A DNA stretch of 64,000 nt from an uncultured Sulfitobacter sp. (GCF_947502895.1 NZ_CANNBM010000002.1:682001-746000); one strand, 5' to 3'; numbered from the stretch's first letter, positions 8,522-17,862 are shown. Translations and numbers: made by a program. The notes: generated by a model from the sequence alone, not told the origin.

Positions 8522-11500
8522 TTAAGCACTTTGTACCATGCGACTTGCCTCTGAATCCTCGACAGGTTTACGAATACACAAGCGCAGGAGTGGGGGGACC
8601 GTCAGCAGCGTCAGAAAAGCGGATAGCGACAAACCTCCGACCACCACAGCGCCAAGCCCGCGATACAGCTCGGACCCCTCACCAGGGAAAACGATCAGCG
8701 GCAGCATTCCCATAACAGACGTGAGCGTGGACATAAAAATGGGGCGGATGCGGTTACGGGTCGCTTCCTCGATCGCGTCTACAGGCTCCATCCCGTCGTC
8801 ACGCAGATGAAAAAGCGTCTGGTGCACGATCAGGATCGCGTTGTTCACCACAATGCCAACCAGAATGATAAAGCCCAATAACGTCAACATATCCAGTGGT
8901 TGGGTCTGATAGGTATTCAGCAGCGCCAGTCCCCCGACCCCACCTGCCGCGGCCACGGGTACGGCTATCATGATGACAAGTGGCAGAACGAAACTCTCGA
9001 ACAGGATCGCCATCACCAGAAACACAATAATCAAGGCTACGATCAGGTTGATCTGAATGGCATTCCATGTCTGGCTCAGCTGATCGGCGGTGCCAGAGAC
9101 ACTCAGTTGAATGTCATTGGGGAGGCCTTGTTGCTCCAGAACAGCGACGACTTCCGCCTCCAACAGCTCAACGGCTTGCTCCAAGGGCAGATCATTGGAC
9201 GGACGAACTTCAAGCGTCACGGTGCGCAGGCGCTCGCGGTGGCGGATTTCGGTTGGTCCTGCAGTCAGCACTACATCAACCAGCGCCGAAACCGGCACGA
9301 TCTGACCGCCCGGCGTGACAACGGGGTAGTTGCCGACATCCTGCGTGCGCGCGGCATCAGTTACCGACGGATCGCCCTTGAGCACCAGATTGACGCGGTC
9401 CGATCCAATCGTCACCTGCGCGACACGCAACCCGTCGTTGAACGCATCAACTGTGGCGGCAAGTGCGGTACTGTCCAACCCTGCATCAGCCAAGCGCAAT
9501 CTATCGGGGATCAGGCGCACCTCTGGTGCGCCCAGCTCAAGCCCCGGAATAGGGCGAAACTGATGCCCCTCACTGCGGGGCAAGATGCGCGATACGATAC
9601 CTGCTGCCTGTCCTGCGACGTTCAGGATTGCATTCAGATCCTGACCAGACACATTCAGCTCAATCGTGCGCCCCCCGCCCACGCCACGCCCGAACAACGA
9701 TGGCTGGGTCATAAACCCGAATGTGCCAGGTTCTGCAAAAATAGGACGGCTCAGCACAGGGATCAGCTCTCCTACGCGGGTGCCGTCAACCGCCCCTGCC
9801 CCGACAAACGAATTGCCCGGTGTGGCCACAAAAAAGAAACTGTCGATAGAGGGAATACCGTCCTCGGTCTGCGCTTCGGGTGCAGCCTCCCATAGGGGTT
9901 TGGCGACATTTTCTATCCGCTGGGCGATGGTTTCCGTCGTTTCCAAATTATAACCCGGCGGCGGGATGATGAGGCCGAATACGAGGTTGCGATTACCCTC
10001 GGGCAGGTATTCCAGCTTTGGCAGGAAGGTCCAGCTGGCCACACCTGCGCCACCTGCAATAAGCGCGACCATGACGATGCCAATCATCCTCGAGCGTACG
10101 GTGATGCGCACATAGGCCATGACCATCCAGCGAAACCCCGAGGCGAGGTGGTCAACGCCCCAAATGCGCATCGGTGTTTGATCGCCAGCGCGCAGCAACC
10201 TGCTGGAGAGCGCAGGGATAACCGTGACAGCCACCAGCAAAGACAAGACAACGGAGACCGATATCGCTACCGCAATATCCCGGAACAGCTGGCCTGCCTC
10301 CAGCTGCATGATGAGGATGGGAATAAACACCAGCACTGTGGTGAGCGCCGAGACAAGGATCGCCCCCCATACCTGCTTTGCCCCCAGATAGGCCGCCTCG
10401 CGGCGGCTATGGCCCGCCTCGCGCAATCGAAAAATATTTTCCAGCACCACGATCGCCGCATCAACGATCATCCCTATGGCAAACGCAATTCCCGCAAGCG
10501 AGATCACGTTAAGCGTGCGCCCCGTTAGCGCCATGACAACAAAAGTCGCCACAATCGATACAGGTATCGCCAACGACACGATCAAAGTGGCGCGGGGGCT
10601 GCGCAGGAACAGCAAAAGAATAAAGGCAGCCAAAGCGGCCCCGATCCAGATGTTCTGGATCACAAGGTCAATTGCGCCCTGAATATAGATTGTTTCGTCA
10701 TAGGTTTGCTCTGCAACAAGACCGGCCTCGTTAAGAGGACCGGCTTTCAACTCTTCCAGAACACTTCGAAATTCTTCCATCACGCTAATGACATTGGCAC
10801 CGGATTCGCGCACCACATTGAACGCAAGCCCCGGCTCTCCTTTGAAGCGCAGGCGGGTTGTGGCATCCTGATACTGAAACGACACTTCGGCCACGTCCAT
10901 GACGCGAACGCGCCCGACGCCCCCGCTTGCCACACCAGAGCGCAAGACCACATTGCGGATAGCTTCTTCGGTGTTCAGGCTGCTTTCGGTGCGCACAACG
11001 TACCGGCGCTTGCCCTCATCCACATCGCCCGCGCTGATCGATATATTCTCGGACCGCAGGACGCGCACAACCTCTGGCACCGTAAGGCCAAAACGCGACA
11101 GACGCTGCGGGTTGATGATGACCTGCAATTCACGCTGTGTGCCGCCAAACACATTGACTGCAGAGACGCCTTCGATACGCTCTACTCGGTCCTTGATGAC
11201 ATCTTCGAGAAAGTCGCCATACGTCGGCATTGGTCGCGTATTGCCGTCTTTTGCAGTGATCAAGACCCATGCAATCGGGCTATCGTCGGAACCGGATGTA
11301 TTCAGGGTGGGTTCGCTCGCCTCGTCGGGGTATCCCCCAACACGATCCAGCCTGTTGGACACCAGCAAAAGTGATTGGCTCATGTCCGTCCCGACCGCAA
11401 ATTCAAGGGTAACCGAGGCCTGCCCCGTGCGCGAGCGCGAGGTCATAATCTCCAGCCCGTCCAGTCCGCGCAGAGTTTCTTCTTGCAGGTTGACGATCTC

Positions 11501-11683
11501 GCGCTCGATCTCCGAAGGCGCTGCGCCCGGCCATGTCGTTTCAATCACGACGATCGGCTTGCGCACATCCGGTGCAAGCTGGATCGGAATGCGCGAAAGC
11601 GCCAAAGTACCAAACAAAACTGCAATCAGCACAGCCGCCACAACAGCGACAGGGCGGTCAATCGAAGCGCGGATCAGGTTCAC
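8522..11683 (-). CDS. RND efflux transporter permease (AcrB/MexF superfamily)
   Basis: A full-length RND inner-membrane pump of 1053 residues with the expected two repeats of transmembrane helix plus large periplasmic loop and 12 transmembrane segments. It begins with MNLIRASIDRPVAVVA. TM4 carries GMIVDAAIVVLEN: one proton-relay aspartate is kept while the second acid usual in drug-type (HAE) pumps is Ala, a pattern better known from the heavy-metal (HME, CusA-like) branch. The rest of the protein does not otherwise look like CusA. Its start overlaps the end of the adaptor gene by 4 bases (ATGA). No outer-membrane factor gene is present, so it probably shares a TolC-type channel encoded elsewhere. 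Confidence 0.92.
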   Translation of the reverse strand: MNLIRASIDRPVAVVAAVLIAVLFGTLALSRIPIQLAPDVRKPIVVIETTWPGAAPSEIEREIVNLQEETLRGLDGLEIMTSRSRTGQASVTLEFAVGTDMSQSLLLVSNRLDRVGGYPDEASEPTLNTSGSDDSPIAWVLITAKDGNTRPMPTYGDFLEDVIKDRVERIEGVSAVNVFGGTQRELQVIINPQRLSRFGLTVPEVVRVLRSENISISAGDVDEGKRRYVVRTESSLNTEEAIRNVVLRSGVASGGVGRVRVMDVAEVSFQYQDATTRLRFKGEPGLAFNVVRESGANVISVMEEFRSVLEELKAGPLNEAGLVAEQTYDETIYIQGAIDLVIQNIWIGAALAAFILLLFLRSPRATLIVSLAIPVSIVATFVVMALTGRTLNVISLAGIAFAIGMIVDAAIVVLENIFRLREAGHSRREAAYLGAKQVWGAILVSALTTVLVFIPILIMQLEAGQLFRDIAVAISVSVVLSLLVAVTVIPALSSRLLRAGDQTPMRIWGVDHLASGFRWMVMAYVRITVRSRMIGIVMVALIAGGAGVASWTFLPKLEYLPEGNRNLVFGLIIPPPGYNLETTETIAQRIENVAKPLWEAAPEAQTEDGIPSIDSFFFVATPGNSFVGAGAVDGTRVGELIPVLSRPIFAEPGTFGFMTQPSLFGRGVGGGRTIELNVSGQDLNAILNVAGQAAGIVSRILPRSEGHQFRPIPGLELGAPEVRLIPDRLRLADAGLDSTALAATVDAFNDGLRVAQVTIGSDRVNLVLKGDPSVTDAARTQDVGNYPVVTPGGQIVPVSALVDVVLTAGPTEIRHRERLRTVTLEVRPSNDLPLEQAVELLEAEVVAVLEQQGLPNDIQLSVSGTADQLSQTWNAIQINLIVALIIVFLVMAILFESFVLPLVIMIAVPVAAAGGVGGLALLNTYQTQPLDMLTLLGFIILVGIVVNNAILIVHQTLFHLRDDGMEPVDAIEEATRNRIRPIFMSTLTSVMGMLPLIVFPGEGSELYRGLGAVVVGGLSLSAFLTLLTVPPLLRLCIRKPVEDSEASRMVQSA

Positions 11684-12786
11684 TGCGTGACCTCTTGCAC
11701 CGTGGCATTGATATCTTGCATGGGGCGCAATCGCTCGTTCCCGCGCACGACAACCAGATCACCGACACTCAGCCCGCTCACGACCTCATAGCGATCCCCG
11801 ACAGGTACACCGATGGTCACAAAACGCGGCTGCGCCTTGCCGTCGACGGCCACAAAAACGGTCCAACCGCCTTGCGCCTGCACCAACGCATCCTTTGGTA
11901 CTGACAGCATCTCACGCGGCTCGCCGATGGGGATATCAAGTGTCAGCGATTGCCCCACTGCAACCAGCGCCCCCGTAGCCGGCGCCACCGTCCGGAACAA
12001 GACACTGCGGGTGCGCGTCGACGGATCCTCGATAGGCAAAACAGCACGCAGAGTAAGGTCGATCTCGCGCCCGCCTTCTGTTTGCGCAGACACGACCGTA
12101 CCGGCGCTAAGTGCATCCGCGTAGCGTGCGGGCACGTTTGCGCGCACTTCGAATGCGTCCGTGTCCACCATTCGCACAACAGGGGTCCCCGCTTGAATGA
12201 ACGCACCGGGGATGGTCAATACCTCGAGGATCACGCCCGAAAAAGGTGCCGCGACTATGCTGCGCTCCAGTTGGTACTCGGTTTCTGCAAGCCGTGCCTG
12301 CGCGGTCTTCTCGCGTGCCTGCGCCTCTGCAAATTGTGAGCGTGCCTCCAGCAGCTCCGCTTCGAGATCTTCGAAACGTCCCCGGCTGAATGATGCGGTA
12401 TCAGATAGCGCTGCAATCCTGTCAAACGTCACTTGCGCCCGCGCTACACGCGCGCCCGCCGTCCGCGTGCCTGCCTGAGCTTCGGCAATTTGCGCTTTGG
12501 ATTGATCGAGGCGGATCGACAATAGCTCGGCGTTAAGCTCAATAATCAACGCGCCCTTTTCGACCCTGTCGCCCGCCAGAACGGCTACATTCTCAACATT
12601 TCCCGAAATGCGCCCTGCCACTGCACCGTCACGCGCGGTAACCACTTGGGCAAAGACAGGCACCGTTTCTGCAAACACCTGCTGTTGCACGGCTTGAACA
12701 CCCACCGCAGCTGCCCTGCCCTGAGCAAGGGCGGTTTGGGCCAGTGTAACGGCCGCCAGCAACGCTATCGCTCCAAGAATTCTCAC
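11680..12786 (-). CDS. RND periplasmic adaptor (membrane fusion protein)
   Basis: A 368-residue protein with a signal peptide (MRILGAIALLAAVTLAQTALA), a biotinyl-lipoyl-like half-motif (VAVLAGDRVEKGALI) near residue 70, a central helical hairpin rich in Ala, Gln and Glu (residues 100-170) and a beta-barrel and membrane-proximal C-terminal part. This is the standard architecture of HlyD/AcrA adaptors that link an RND pump to the outer-membrane channel. It is the first gene of a two-gene operon and overlaps the pump gene by 4 bases. There is no regulator beside it. Confidence 0.9.
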   Translation of the reverse strand: MRILGAIALLAAVTLAQTALAQGRAAAVGVQAVQQQVFAETVPVFAQVVTARDGAVAGRISGNVENVAVLAGDRVEKGALIIELNAELLSIRLDQSKAQIAEAQAGTRTAGARVARAQVTFDRIAALSDTASFSRGRFEDLEAELLEARSQFAEAQAREKTAQARLAETEYQLERSIVAAPFSGVILEVLTIPGAFIQAGTPVVRMVDTDAFEVRANVPARYADALSAGTVVSAQTEGGREIDLTLRAVLPIEDPSTRTRSVLFRTVAPATGALVAVGQSLTLDIPIGEPREMLSVPKDALVQAQGGWTVFVAVDGKAQPRFVTIGVPVGDRYEVVSGLSVGDLVVVRGNERLRPMQDINATVQEVTQ

Positions 12787-13149
12787 AATATATCTCCCGC
12801 TAAAGTACGAAATAGCGCATGGCTAGAATAAGCAATGCCCGCAGGATTTCGCTACAGAGTCGCGTGTGAACATTCGCTATTGGGGCAAAACCACGCAGGG
12901 CGTCATCACCAATGCGCCCCCTTCCCTCGAAAGAAGTTCGCGAACACCCCCCGACAGTCGCGCCCCCTTGCCAAATAGGTCAGGCCGAAGAAAGCCGGGC
13001 AAGTGCTTGAAGTGATTTTCCCTCGTTTATGGAGCAGGCCGACGGCTTGGCGGATGGCCGAGCAACGTTAGCACCGTGAGGCTGGCGGATTGGACCGACA
13101 TCTATGCACCCCGCAACACCTTACCCGTCAATGACGTCTTTGACGTTGG
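12787..13149. other. Intergenic region, no supported gene
   Basis: About 360 bases upstream of the RND operon and downstream of the zinc-type operon. It holds the promoter for the leftward adaptor gene. A short rightward open frame of about 30 codons ending at 13169 gives a protein-like string (ADWTDIYAPRNTLPVNDVFD) and could be the tail of a lost gene, but it has no start and no recognised match. No terminator of convincing strength was seen. Confidence 0.35.
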
Positions 13150-13653
13150 TCAAAAAGGCTCAATGTGATCTGCCGACAGGGCATAGGCGATGTCAGCCAA
13201 CTGCGTAGAAGTCGACGCTGTGCCGAACATGCCAATGACGTTGACGGCCTCAAACAAACCAGAGCTTTCGTAAGGCTCCTGAGTTGTGACAAAGACCAAC
13301 TGGTTTGCAGGAGGTGGCGGCACATGAACACAAGCGCCGACAAACGGCACCAGAATAAAGGCGGTCACGCCAGTACCTGAGTAATCGATCGGCACAATGT
13401 ATCCAGGCAAGCGAACCGTCTCGCCGCTCCATTCCGTGCGCACACCATGCGATGGAGGCTGCTGGGCCGACATGCCCAAGGTATCATGTTGGATCATGCT
13501 CTGGATGCCGGGAGGGACTTTGGGTTGCCCCTCGGGGATCAAGTCGGTCCAGTTGAGATCAATATAGTCCTTTGCCAGAACCAGCGAGGGCATGGCCATG
13601 GAGACGCCAAGAGAGGTCAAGAAGGCTCTGCGATTACTGTTTGCGCTTACCAT
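13150..13653 (-). CDS. DUF3299 periplasmic protein (second copy of a tandem pair)
   Basis: A 167-residue protein with a signal-like N-terminus that includes twin basic residues and a hydrophobic segment (SNRRAFLTSLGVSMAMPSLV). The DUF3299 signature is visible as LNWTDLIPEG, the GYIVPIDYSG segment and ACVHVPPPPANQLVFV. It overlaps the preceding paralogue by 7 bases and is the last gene of the zur-led operon. DUF3299 proteins accompany ZrgA-type zinc uptake ABC genes, which suggests a periplasmic helper function; the biochemical role is not known. Confidence 0.8.
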   Translation of the reverse strand: MVSANSNRRAFLTSLGVSMAMPSLVLAKDYIDLNWTDLIPEGQPKVPPGIQSMIQHDTLGMSAQQPPSHGVRTEWSGETVRLPGYIVPIDYSGTGVTAFILVPFVGACVHVPPPPANQLVFVTTQEPYESSGLFEAVNVIGMFGTASTSTQLADIAYALSADHIEPF

Positions 13654-14165
13654 TCATATGCCTCGATCACTTCGGCATCCATCGCATAGCCGATATCGGC
13701 AAGTGTTGTGGACTGGATTTCATGACGCATCCGCCCTGTAACCCAGACCGGATCCCACATTCTGTCTGTCTGCCAAGGTTTTTTGGTTTCGACAAAAACC
13801 AGCTGGTTGGCGGGCGGAGGCGGGGTATGAATGCAAGCCCCGGCATACGGCACCATGAGAAAACTGGTCACACCTGCAGCGGAAATATCAAATGGCAGCA
13901 TGTAGCCCGGCATTTTGACATAGGCGCCGTCCAGGTCTTTGTGAAGTTTGGTGGCGTTTTCATCAAATACAGGCAGCCATGTGTCCTTGAACACATCAAT
14001 TGTACCTTCACCGATGATTTGCGCCATGGGAACGCCGGGAGGAATAAGATCTTCCCATGCGAGCACACGGGGAGTGGCGGCCCAACTGTTTCGCGGGCCA
14101 GCAGCAAACGCAGCCGCAGCAGCAAGCAATGTGCGGCGTGGCAAAATTCGACGTGATCTGTCCAT
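13647..14165 (-). CDS. DUF3299 periplasmic protein (first copy of a tandem pair)
   Basis: A 172-residue paralogue of the following gene. It starts with an Arg-rich, hydrophobic leader (RRILPRRTLLAAAAAFAAG), and the mature part holds LAWEDLIPPG, GYMLPFDIS and ACIHTPPPPANQLVFVE. The two copies share the Pro-rich loop and order of motifs but differ in length of the middle region. It lies 17 bases after the ABC permease gene. The Arg-Arg leader could suit either Sec or Tat export. Confidence 0.8.
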   Translation of the reverse strand: MDRSRRILPRRTLLAAAAAFAAGPRNSWAATPRVLAWEDLIPPGVPMAQIIGEGTIDVFKDTWLPVFDENATKLHKDLDGAYVKMPGYMLPFDISAAGVTSFLMVPYAGACIHTPPPPANQLVFVETKKPWQTDRMWDPVWVTGRMRHEIQSTTLADIGYAMDAEVIEAYEW

Positions 14166-14182
14166 CGTATCAAATTCCTATG

Positions 14183-15433
14183 CTAAATCCTGACCATCAT
14201 ACCATCAGCGAGCGACATACGATAGGCTCTGAGGGCTGGCACCATGCTCACGATTGCGCCAGCAGCCACAACCCCCAACAATACCCAAAGCTCACGCAGG
14301 GAGGGTCGCTCTATCGGCAACCAAAGGCCAAAGGCACTGTCGATCACAGGCTGTGCAACCAGCAGCCCCAGATACAGAAGGCCTAGTCCAAGCACTGCCC
14401 CAATCGCGGCCATCACCGCAGCTTCGATCACCAGCAGGCCCAGAATTACACGAGGGCGCGCACCCATCGCGCGAAAAATCGCCATCTCGCGCCGACGCTC
14501 GTTCAAGCTGGAAAAGATTGTTGCCATCATGCCAATGAGTGCGGTGACGACAACCATGCCCGAAACAGCGATCAAAGCAGTTTCCGCGATCCCGACGATC
14601 TGCCAAAGCTCTTGCAAAGCCACACCTGGCAAGATCGCAAGCAGCGGCTCTTGGGCGTATTCATTGATGCTGCGTTGCAGGCCAAACACCTGTAGGCGGC
14701 TTTTCACACCGATCAGTGCAGCTGTCACGGCTTTCGGCTCTAGCTGCATTTGCCGGATCGCATCTGCGGGCGTAGATTGACCGGGGATCGCTGCACCGCT
14801 TTGCCAGTCCACATGAATAGCCTCTATTGCCTCCAAGCTTACGATAACGGTGCGGTCCACCGGAGTACCCGTTTTCTCCAAAATGCCCGACACGCGGAAC
14901 GGCTGGTTCTTGTGTTCGACAAAAGAGGCGAGCCCATGCGCCACGACAATGGGGTCATCAATGCTGTAACCCAGTGTCGCCGCAACATCCGCGCCGATGA
15001 CGGCATCAAAGATGTCCTCCATCACCGCGCCGTCTGTAACAGCAAGAGATTGCCCCGCACGATATTTGTACCGTTCAAAAAATGCTGTTGTTGTGCCCAT
15101 GACCCGAAACTGGCGGTGGCTATCGCCCAGCGAGATAGGCACGATCCAGTCAATTTCCGGACGGGCCGCGATGGCATTGTAGCTGTCCCATGTCAGATTG
15201 TTGGTCGCGTTCCCAATGCGAAAAACCGAGTAGAGCAATAGCTGCACGGACCCTGACCGCGCACCTACAATCAGGTCAGTTCCTGAAATCGTATCGGCAA
15301 AGCTGGCTTTTGCACCTGTGCGGACCTTTTCAACCCCTAGAAATAGCGCAACCGACAGGGCGATCGCGAGAATCGTCATGCCAACCGTCAAAGCACGGGC
15401 GATCAATGATCCAAGCGCGAGCCGCAAGATCAC
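14183..15433 (-). CDS. ABC transporter permease, MacB/FtsX type, of the zinc-type operon
   Basis: A 416-residue permease with an N-terminal transmembrane helix (residues 5-30), a large periplasmic domain (about 35-270) and three C-terminal helices with the FtsX-domain signature SSLNERRREMAIFRAMGARP. It is coupled to the ATPase gene by a 4-base overlap. In the ZrgABCDE-type arrangement such a permease and its ATPase work with periplasmic partners in zinc acquisition, though MacB-like permeases generally do mechanical work on periplasmic proteins rather than import ions. Its role here is inferred from the operon. Confidence 0.82.
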   Translation of the reverse strand: MILRLALGSLIARALTVGMTILAIALSVALFLGVEKVRTGAKASFADTISGTDLIVGARSGSVQLLLYSVFRIGNATNNLTWDSYNAIAARPEIDWIVPISLGDSHRQFRVMGTTTAFFERYKYRAGQSLAVTDGAVMEDIFDAVIGADVAATLGYSIDDPIVVAHGLASFVEHKNQPFRVSGILEKTGTPVDRTVIVSLEAIEAIHVDWQSGAAIPGQSTPADAIRQMQLEPKAVTAALIGVKSRLQVFGLQRSINEYAQEPLLAILPGVALQELWQIVGIAETALIAVSGMVVVTALIGMMATIFSSLNERRREMAIFRAMGARPRVILGLLVIEAAVMAAIGAVLGLGLLYLGLLVAQPVIDSAFGLWLPIERPSLRELWVLLGVVAAGAIVSMVPALRAYRMSLADGMMVRI

Positions 15434-16131
15434 TGGGCGGCCTGTGCTGTCTGTGTGACGTCTGACATCTGAACCACCCTGTCAAAATATACCCCGAGGC
15501 GCTCATCATGGCTCACCATCAGCAACGTGCTGCGCGCGGCATTGGCCTGCGCGAATAGAAGCTTCAGAAATGTTGCTTGCGTTGACGCGTCCAACGCTGA
15601 TGTAGGCTCATCCGCAACAATCAACGGCGGTGCTCCGATCAGCGCACGCGCGGCAGCAACACGCTGTTGCTGGCCCACGCTGAGCGTTCCCGCCTGTGCA
15701 GAAAGAGCATTCTCGGGCAAACCCAAATCCAGACAAAGTGTCCGCGCCGTGTCAAAAGGGGACGGCACACGCCCCCTGCGAAGAGGCGCAAAGCGCAGCG
15801 GCAGCAATATATTGTCCAAAACGCTGGCATAGGGCAGCAAGTTAAACTGCTGGAATATGAGCCCGATATGCTCTGCACGAAACCTGTCCCGTTTGCCTGC
15901 TGAAAGAGCCGCAATATCTGTGCCTGCAACCGTAACAGCACCCTCATCCGCCGTGATCGTGCCGCAAATCAGCGATAGCAGCGTCGACTTACCCGAGCCA
16001 CTTTCCCCCAACAGCAAAACACTTTCAGCCTGTGCGAGCTGGAAATCAGGGACATTCAGCGCAAATGAGGTGCGACCCGACCATTGATACCGGACACCCG
16101 CAAGTGACAATATGGGAGGGTCTGCATTCAT
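15430..16131 (-). CDS. ABC transporter ATP-binding protein, LolD/MacB type
   Basis: A 233-residue ATPase with all ABC motifs: Walker A GESGSGKSTLLS, Q-loop IFQQFNLLPYAS, signature LSVGQQQRVAAARAL, Walker B PLIVADEPTSALD and H-loop MVSHDERL. It pairs with the FtsX-type permease that overlaps it by 4 bases and follows the ZrgA-like gene by 14 bases. It belongs to the same leftward operon as zur. Confidence 0.88.
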   Translation of the reverse strand: MNADPPILSLAGVRYQWSGRTSFALNVPDFQLAQAESVLLLGESGSGKSTLLSLICGTITADEGAVTVAGTDIAALSAGKRDRFRAEHIGLIFQQFNLLPYASVLDNILLPLRFAPLRRGRVPSPFDTARTLCLDLGLPENALSAQAGTLSVGQQQRVAAARALIGAPPLIVADEPTSALDASTQATFLKLLFAQANAARSTLLMVSHDERLGVYFDRVVQMSDVTQTAQAAQ

Positions 16132-16145
16132 CTTGCGATCTAGCC

Positions 16146-16790
16146 TTAGAACAAGCTACGCAGATCAAGCGTAGGCGCGTCTCGTTCCACCTCAAAAGCG
16201 CTCGCCCCGCGCTCGGAGATCACCTGCACTTCCAATTCACGTGCATTCGCAAATGCCTCGAAATAGCCAAAGGAAATTAGGGTCGCCTGTGTGGGGTCAG
16301 CGCATTCCAGCAGATACTCTGCGTGGAATTCCGTATGGCCAGCCTGTTCGGCGTGGTCCTCATGGCCGTGCTCTTTGGCATGACTTTGATCTTCTTCTTT
16401 GTGATCTGCCTCCGCATGGTCGTGCGCATGACCTTCATCCTTATGGGCTGCCTGATCATGGTCGTCCTGTGCTGCTTCGCTTTCTAACGATGCGCTGGCC
16501 TCAACCACGCTACATCCTGCAGAAGCAGGCAGGGAGAACAGATCAAGTGGCCGCGCCAAAGTTGCTACAGCGGCATCCACTTTTGCGCGGTCCTCGCTGC
16601 TTTGGGCTGCATATTCGAATCCTACAATATCGGCACCTGGGGCATGCAGCACCATGGCGATCTTGCCCTGTTCAAAAGCGATGTCCAGCTGACCAACACC
16701 GTGTTCGTGGGCGTCCAACTGGCGCGCCTCCTCAGCCATGACGGCGCTGGTCGTCAGGAGGAGGAAAACAGCGGAGACAGTTCTGATCAT
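16146..16790 (-). CDS. DUF2796 / ZrgA-like periplasmic zinc-binding protein
   Basis: A 214-residue protein with a signal peptide (MIRTVSAVFLLLTTSAVMA). Next comes the DUF2796 start (RQLDAHEHGVGQLDIAFEQG), and then a striking His/Asp/Glu-rich tract at about residues 108-150 with repeated DH, AH and HGHED units, a typical metal-binding loop. ZrgA of Vibrio is the founding zinc-uptake member. It lies 32 bases after zur and 14 bases before an ABC ATPase gene, which fits a zinc-starvation operon. Binding of zinc is inferred from the His tract and context. Confidence 0.83.
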   Translation of the reverse strand: MIRTVSAVFLLLTTSAVMAEEARQLDAHEHGVGQLDIAFEQGKIAMVLHAPGADIVGFEYAAQSSEDRAKVDAAVATLARPLDLFSLPASAGCSVVEASASLESEAAQDDHDQAAHKDEGHAHDHAEADHKEEDQSHAKEHGHEDHAEQAGHTEFHAEYLLECADPTQATLISFGYFEAFANARELEVQVISERGASAFEVERDAPTLDLRSLF

Positions 16791-16822
16791 GATCTTTATC
16801 CTTTATGCAGATAAGAAGGGGT

Positions 16823-17209
16823 TTACGTCGCGCAGCTCTGGCAGCGGCCGTGGATTTCGATGATATGGCGGGTGGCGTAAAACGACGATTGCGCCGACAG
16901 CGCCTTGAGCTGCGGCAAAACCTCGGTGCCATCATGTTCTTCAACAATACCGCAGGCTTCACAAACGGCGAGCACAGGCACTGAGGCGTCATGATCACAA
17001 CGGCACGGAACGAAAGCTTTCATCGATTCCAGTTTATGCGCGCGCCCTTGCTCCGTGAGGGCAGTCAAGGTTCTGTAAATCGTAGGCGCTGCAAGCGCGG
17101 GCTCATCACGTTTCATCTGGTCCAGAATGGCATAGGCCGTCATCGGTTTGGCGTGCCGCTCAAGCACCTTTAAAACATCTGATTGCCGGGTCGCCGCTTG
17201 CTTGCGCAT
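16823..17209 (-). CDS. zur: Fur-family regulator, probable Zur
   Basis: A 128-residue Fur-family repressor from the ATG at 17209 (MRKQAATRQSD), preferred over an upstream in-frame start because GGAAAGAGA lies just before it and the extension is untypical. The winged-helix part includes APTIYRTLTALTEQG. Metal-site features are the CRCDHD segment, CEAC and a C-terminal CQSC that give a structural zinc site, and IIEIHGRC. Zur represses zinc-uptake genes when zinc is plentiful. It is the first gene of an operon with zrgA-like, ABC and DUF3299 genes, and a palindrome 27 bases upstream suggests autoregulation. Fur or PerR are less likely given the neighbours. Confidence 0.82.
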   Translation of the reverse strand: MRKQAATRQSDVLKVLERHAKPMTAYAILDQMKRDEPALAAPTIYRTLTALTEQGRAHKLESMKAFVPCRCDHDASVPVLAVCEACGIVEEHDGTEVLPQLKALSAQSSFYATRHIIEIHGRCQSCAT

Positions 17210-17236
17210 GCCTAATCTCTTTCCAACTAAGAAACT

Positions 17237-17256
17237 TGTTATTTTATAAAGTAATA
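17237..17256. promoter_or_regulatory. Candidate Zur box upstream of zur
   Basis: A 20-bp AT-rich imperfect palindrome, TGTTATTTTATAAAGTAATA, in which 16 of 20 positions agree with the reverse complement. It sits 27 bases upstream of the chosen zur start. Its TGTTAT half-site and AT-rich centre resemble Zur operators of alphaproteobacteria. Binding is inferred. Confidence 0.5.
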
Positions 17257-17272
17257 TGGACCAACACAGCAA

Positions 17273-17684
17273 TACCGGACACAGACGGTAAGCGCTTGAT
17301 CGCGGATGGCCTGGGCAATTTGCCTAATTTCAAGGCATACGTCAGACGCGTGAGAGGAAAATCTGCAGACATAAAAGCAAACTGTAAACTATCAGGGACC
17401 CTTTGCTCCGCGAAGCTGCCCAAGCACTCTGCGAACAGATAGCGAATTTGTTTCAGGTCTATTTGTAGACCGCCGCATCCGTTCCAATCAGAGGTAGTCC
17501 CCATTTGCTGCACAGGATCTTGCGTAGTTCAAGCTATTCTTTGCATTTGCTGATCGGATTTGGTTGGCTCAATTCGCTGCCAATAAACCAAAGCAGGTGG
17601 TTCGCCGCCAAGCAATGCACCTTTCCATCGATAGATCATAGGTGCCTTTCGTGCAGGCACACATGCACTGACGTTAATAGGTGA
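17273..17684. other. Degenerate intergenic region between zur and mobile-element debris
   Basis: About 400 bases with no intact gene. The rightward frame from 17236 to 17442 contains a short stretch (LGNLPNFKAYVRRVRGKSAD) that resembles the C-terminal end of a glutathione S-transferase, but it has no domain-sized body, so it is at best a remnant. No RNA gene was recognised. Confidence 0.3.
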
Positions 17685-17800
17685 ACCCCAAACCGACTGG
17701 CCAGTTCGCTGACAATCTCTTCGCCTTTCAGCGCTCGCAAAGCCACCTTGGCTTTGAATTCTGGGTGATGCTGCTTCCGTTTCGAGATTCCTGACCTCAT
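17685..17800 (-). pseudogene. IS3-family transposase OrfA remnant
   Basis: Reading leftward from an ATG at 17800 gives MRSGISKRKQ, then HHPEFKAKVALRALKGEE and IVSELASRFGVH, the helix-turn-helix start of IS3-family OrfA proteins. After SRFGVH the frame loses similarity, and a related tail (an IYRWKGALLGG-like string) appears only in another frame, so the gene is frameshifted and truncated. No terminal inverted repeats or OrfB were found next to it. It marks an old insertion beside the element's left end. Confidence 0.7.
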
Positions 17801-17862
17801 TCGTATGGAAGGCCAGAAAATGACAAATCGCAGCTTCCGTCAGTTTCAAAATTTCGGGAAGC

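Noticed and set aside
8900..9895. Rightward 331-codon frame
   Set aside because: Antisense shadow of the RND pump gene.
13080..13169. Short rightward frame ending at 13169 (tail of a lost gene?)
   Set aside because: About 30 codons with no start, no recognised family and no neighbouring remnant; kept only as a note in the gap entry.
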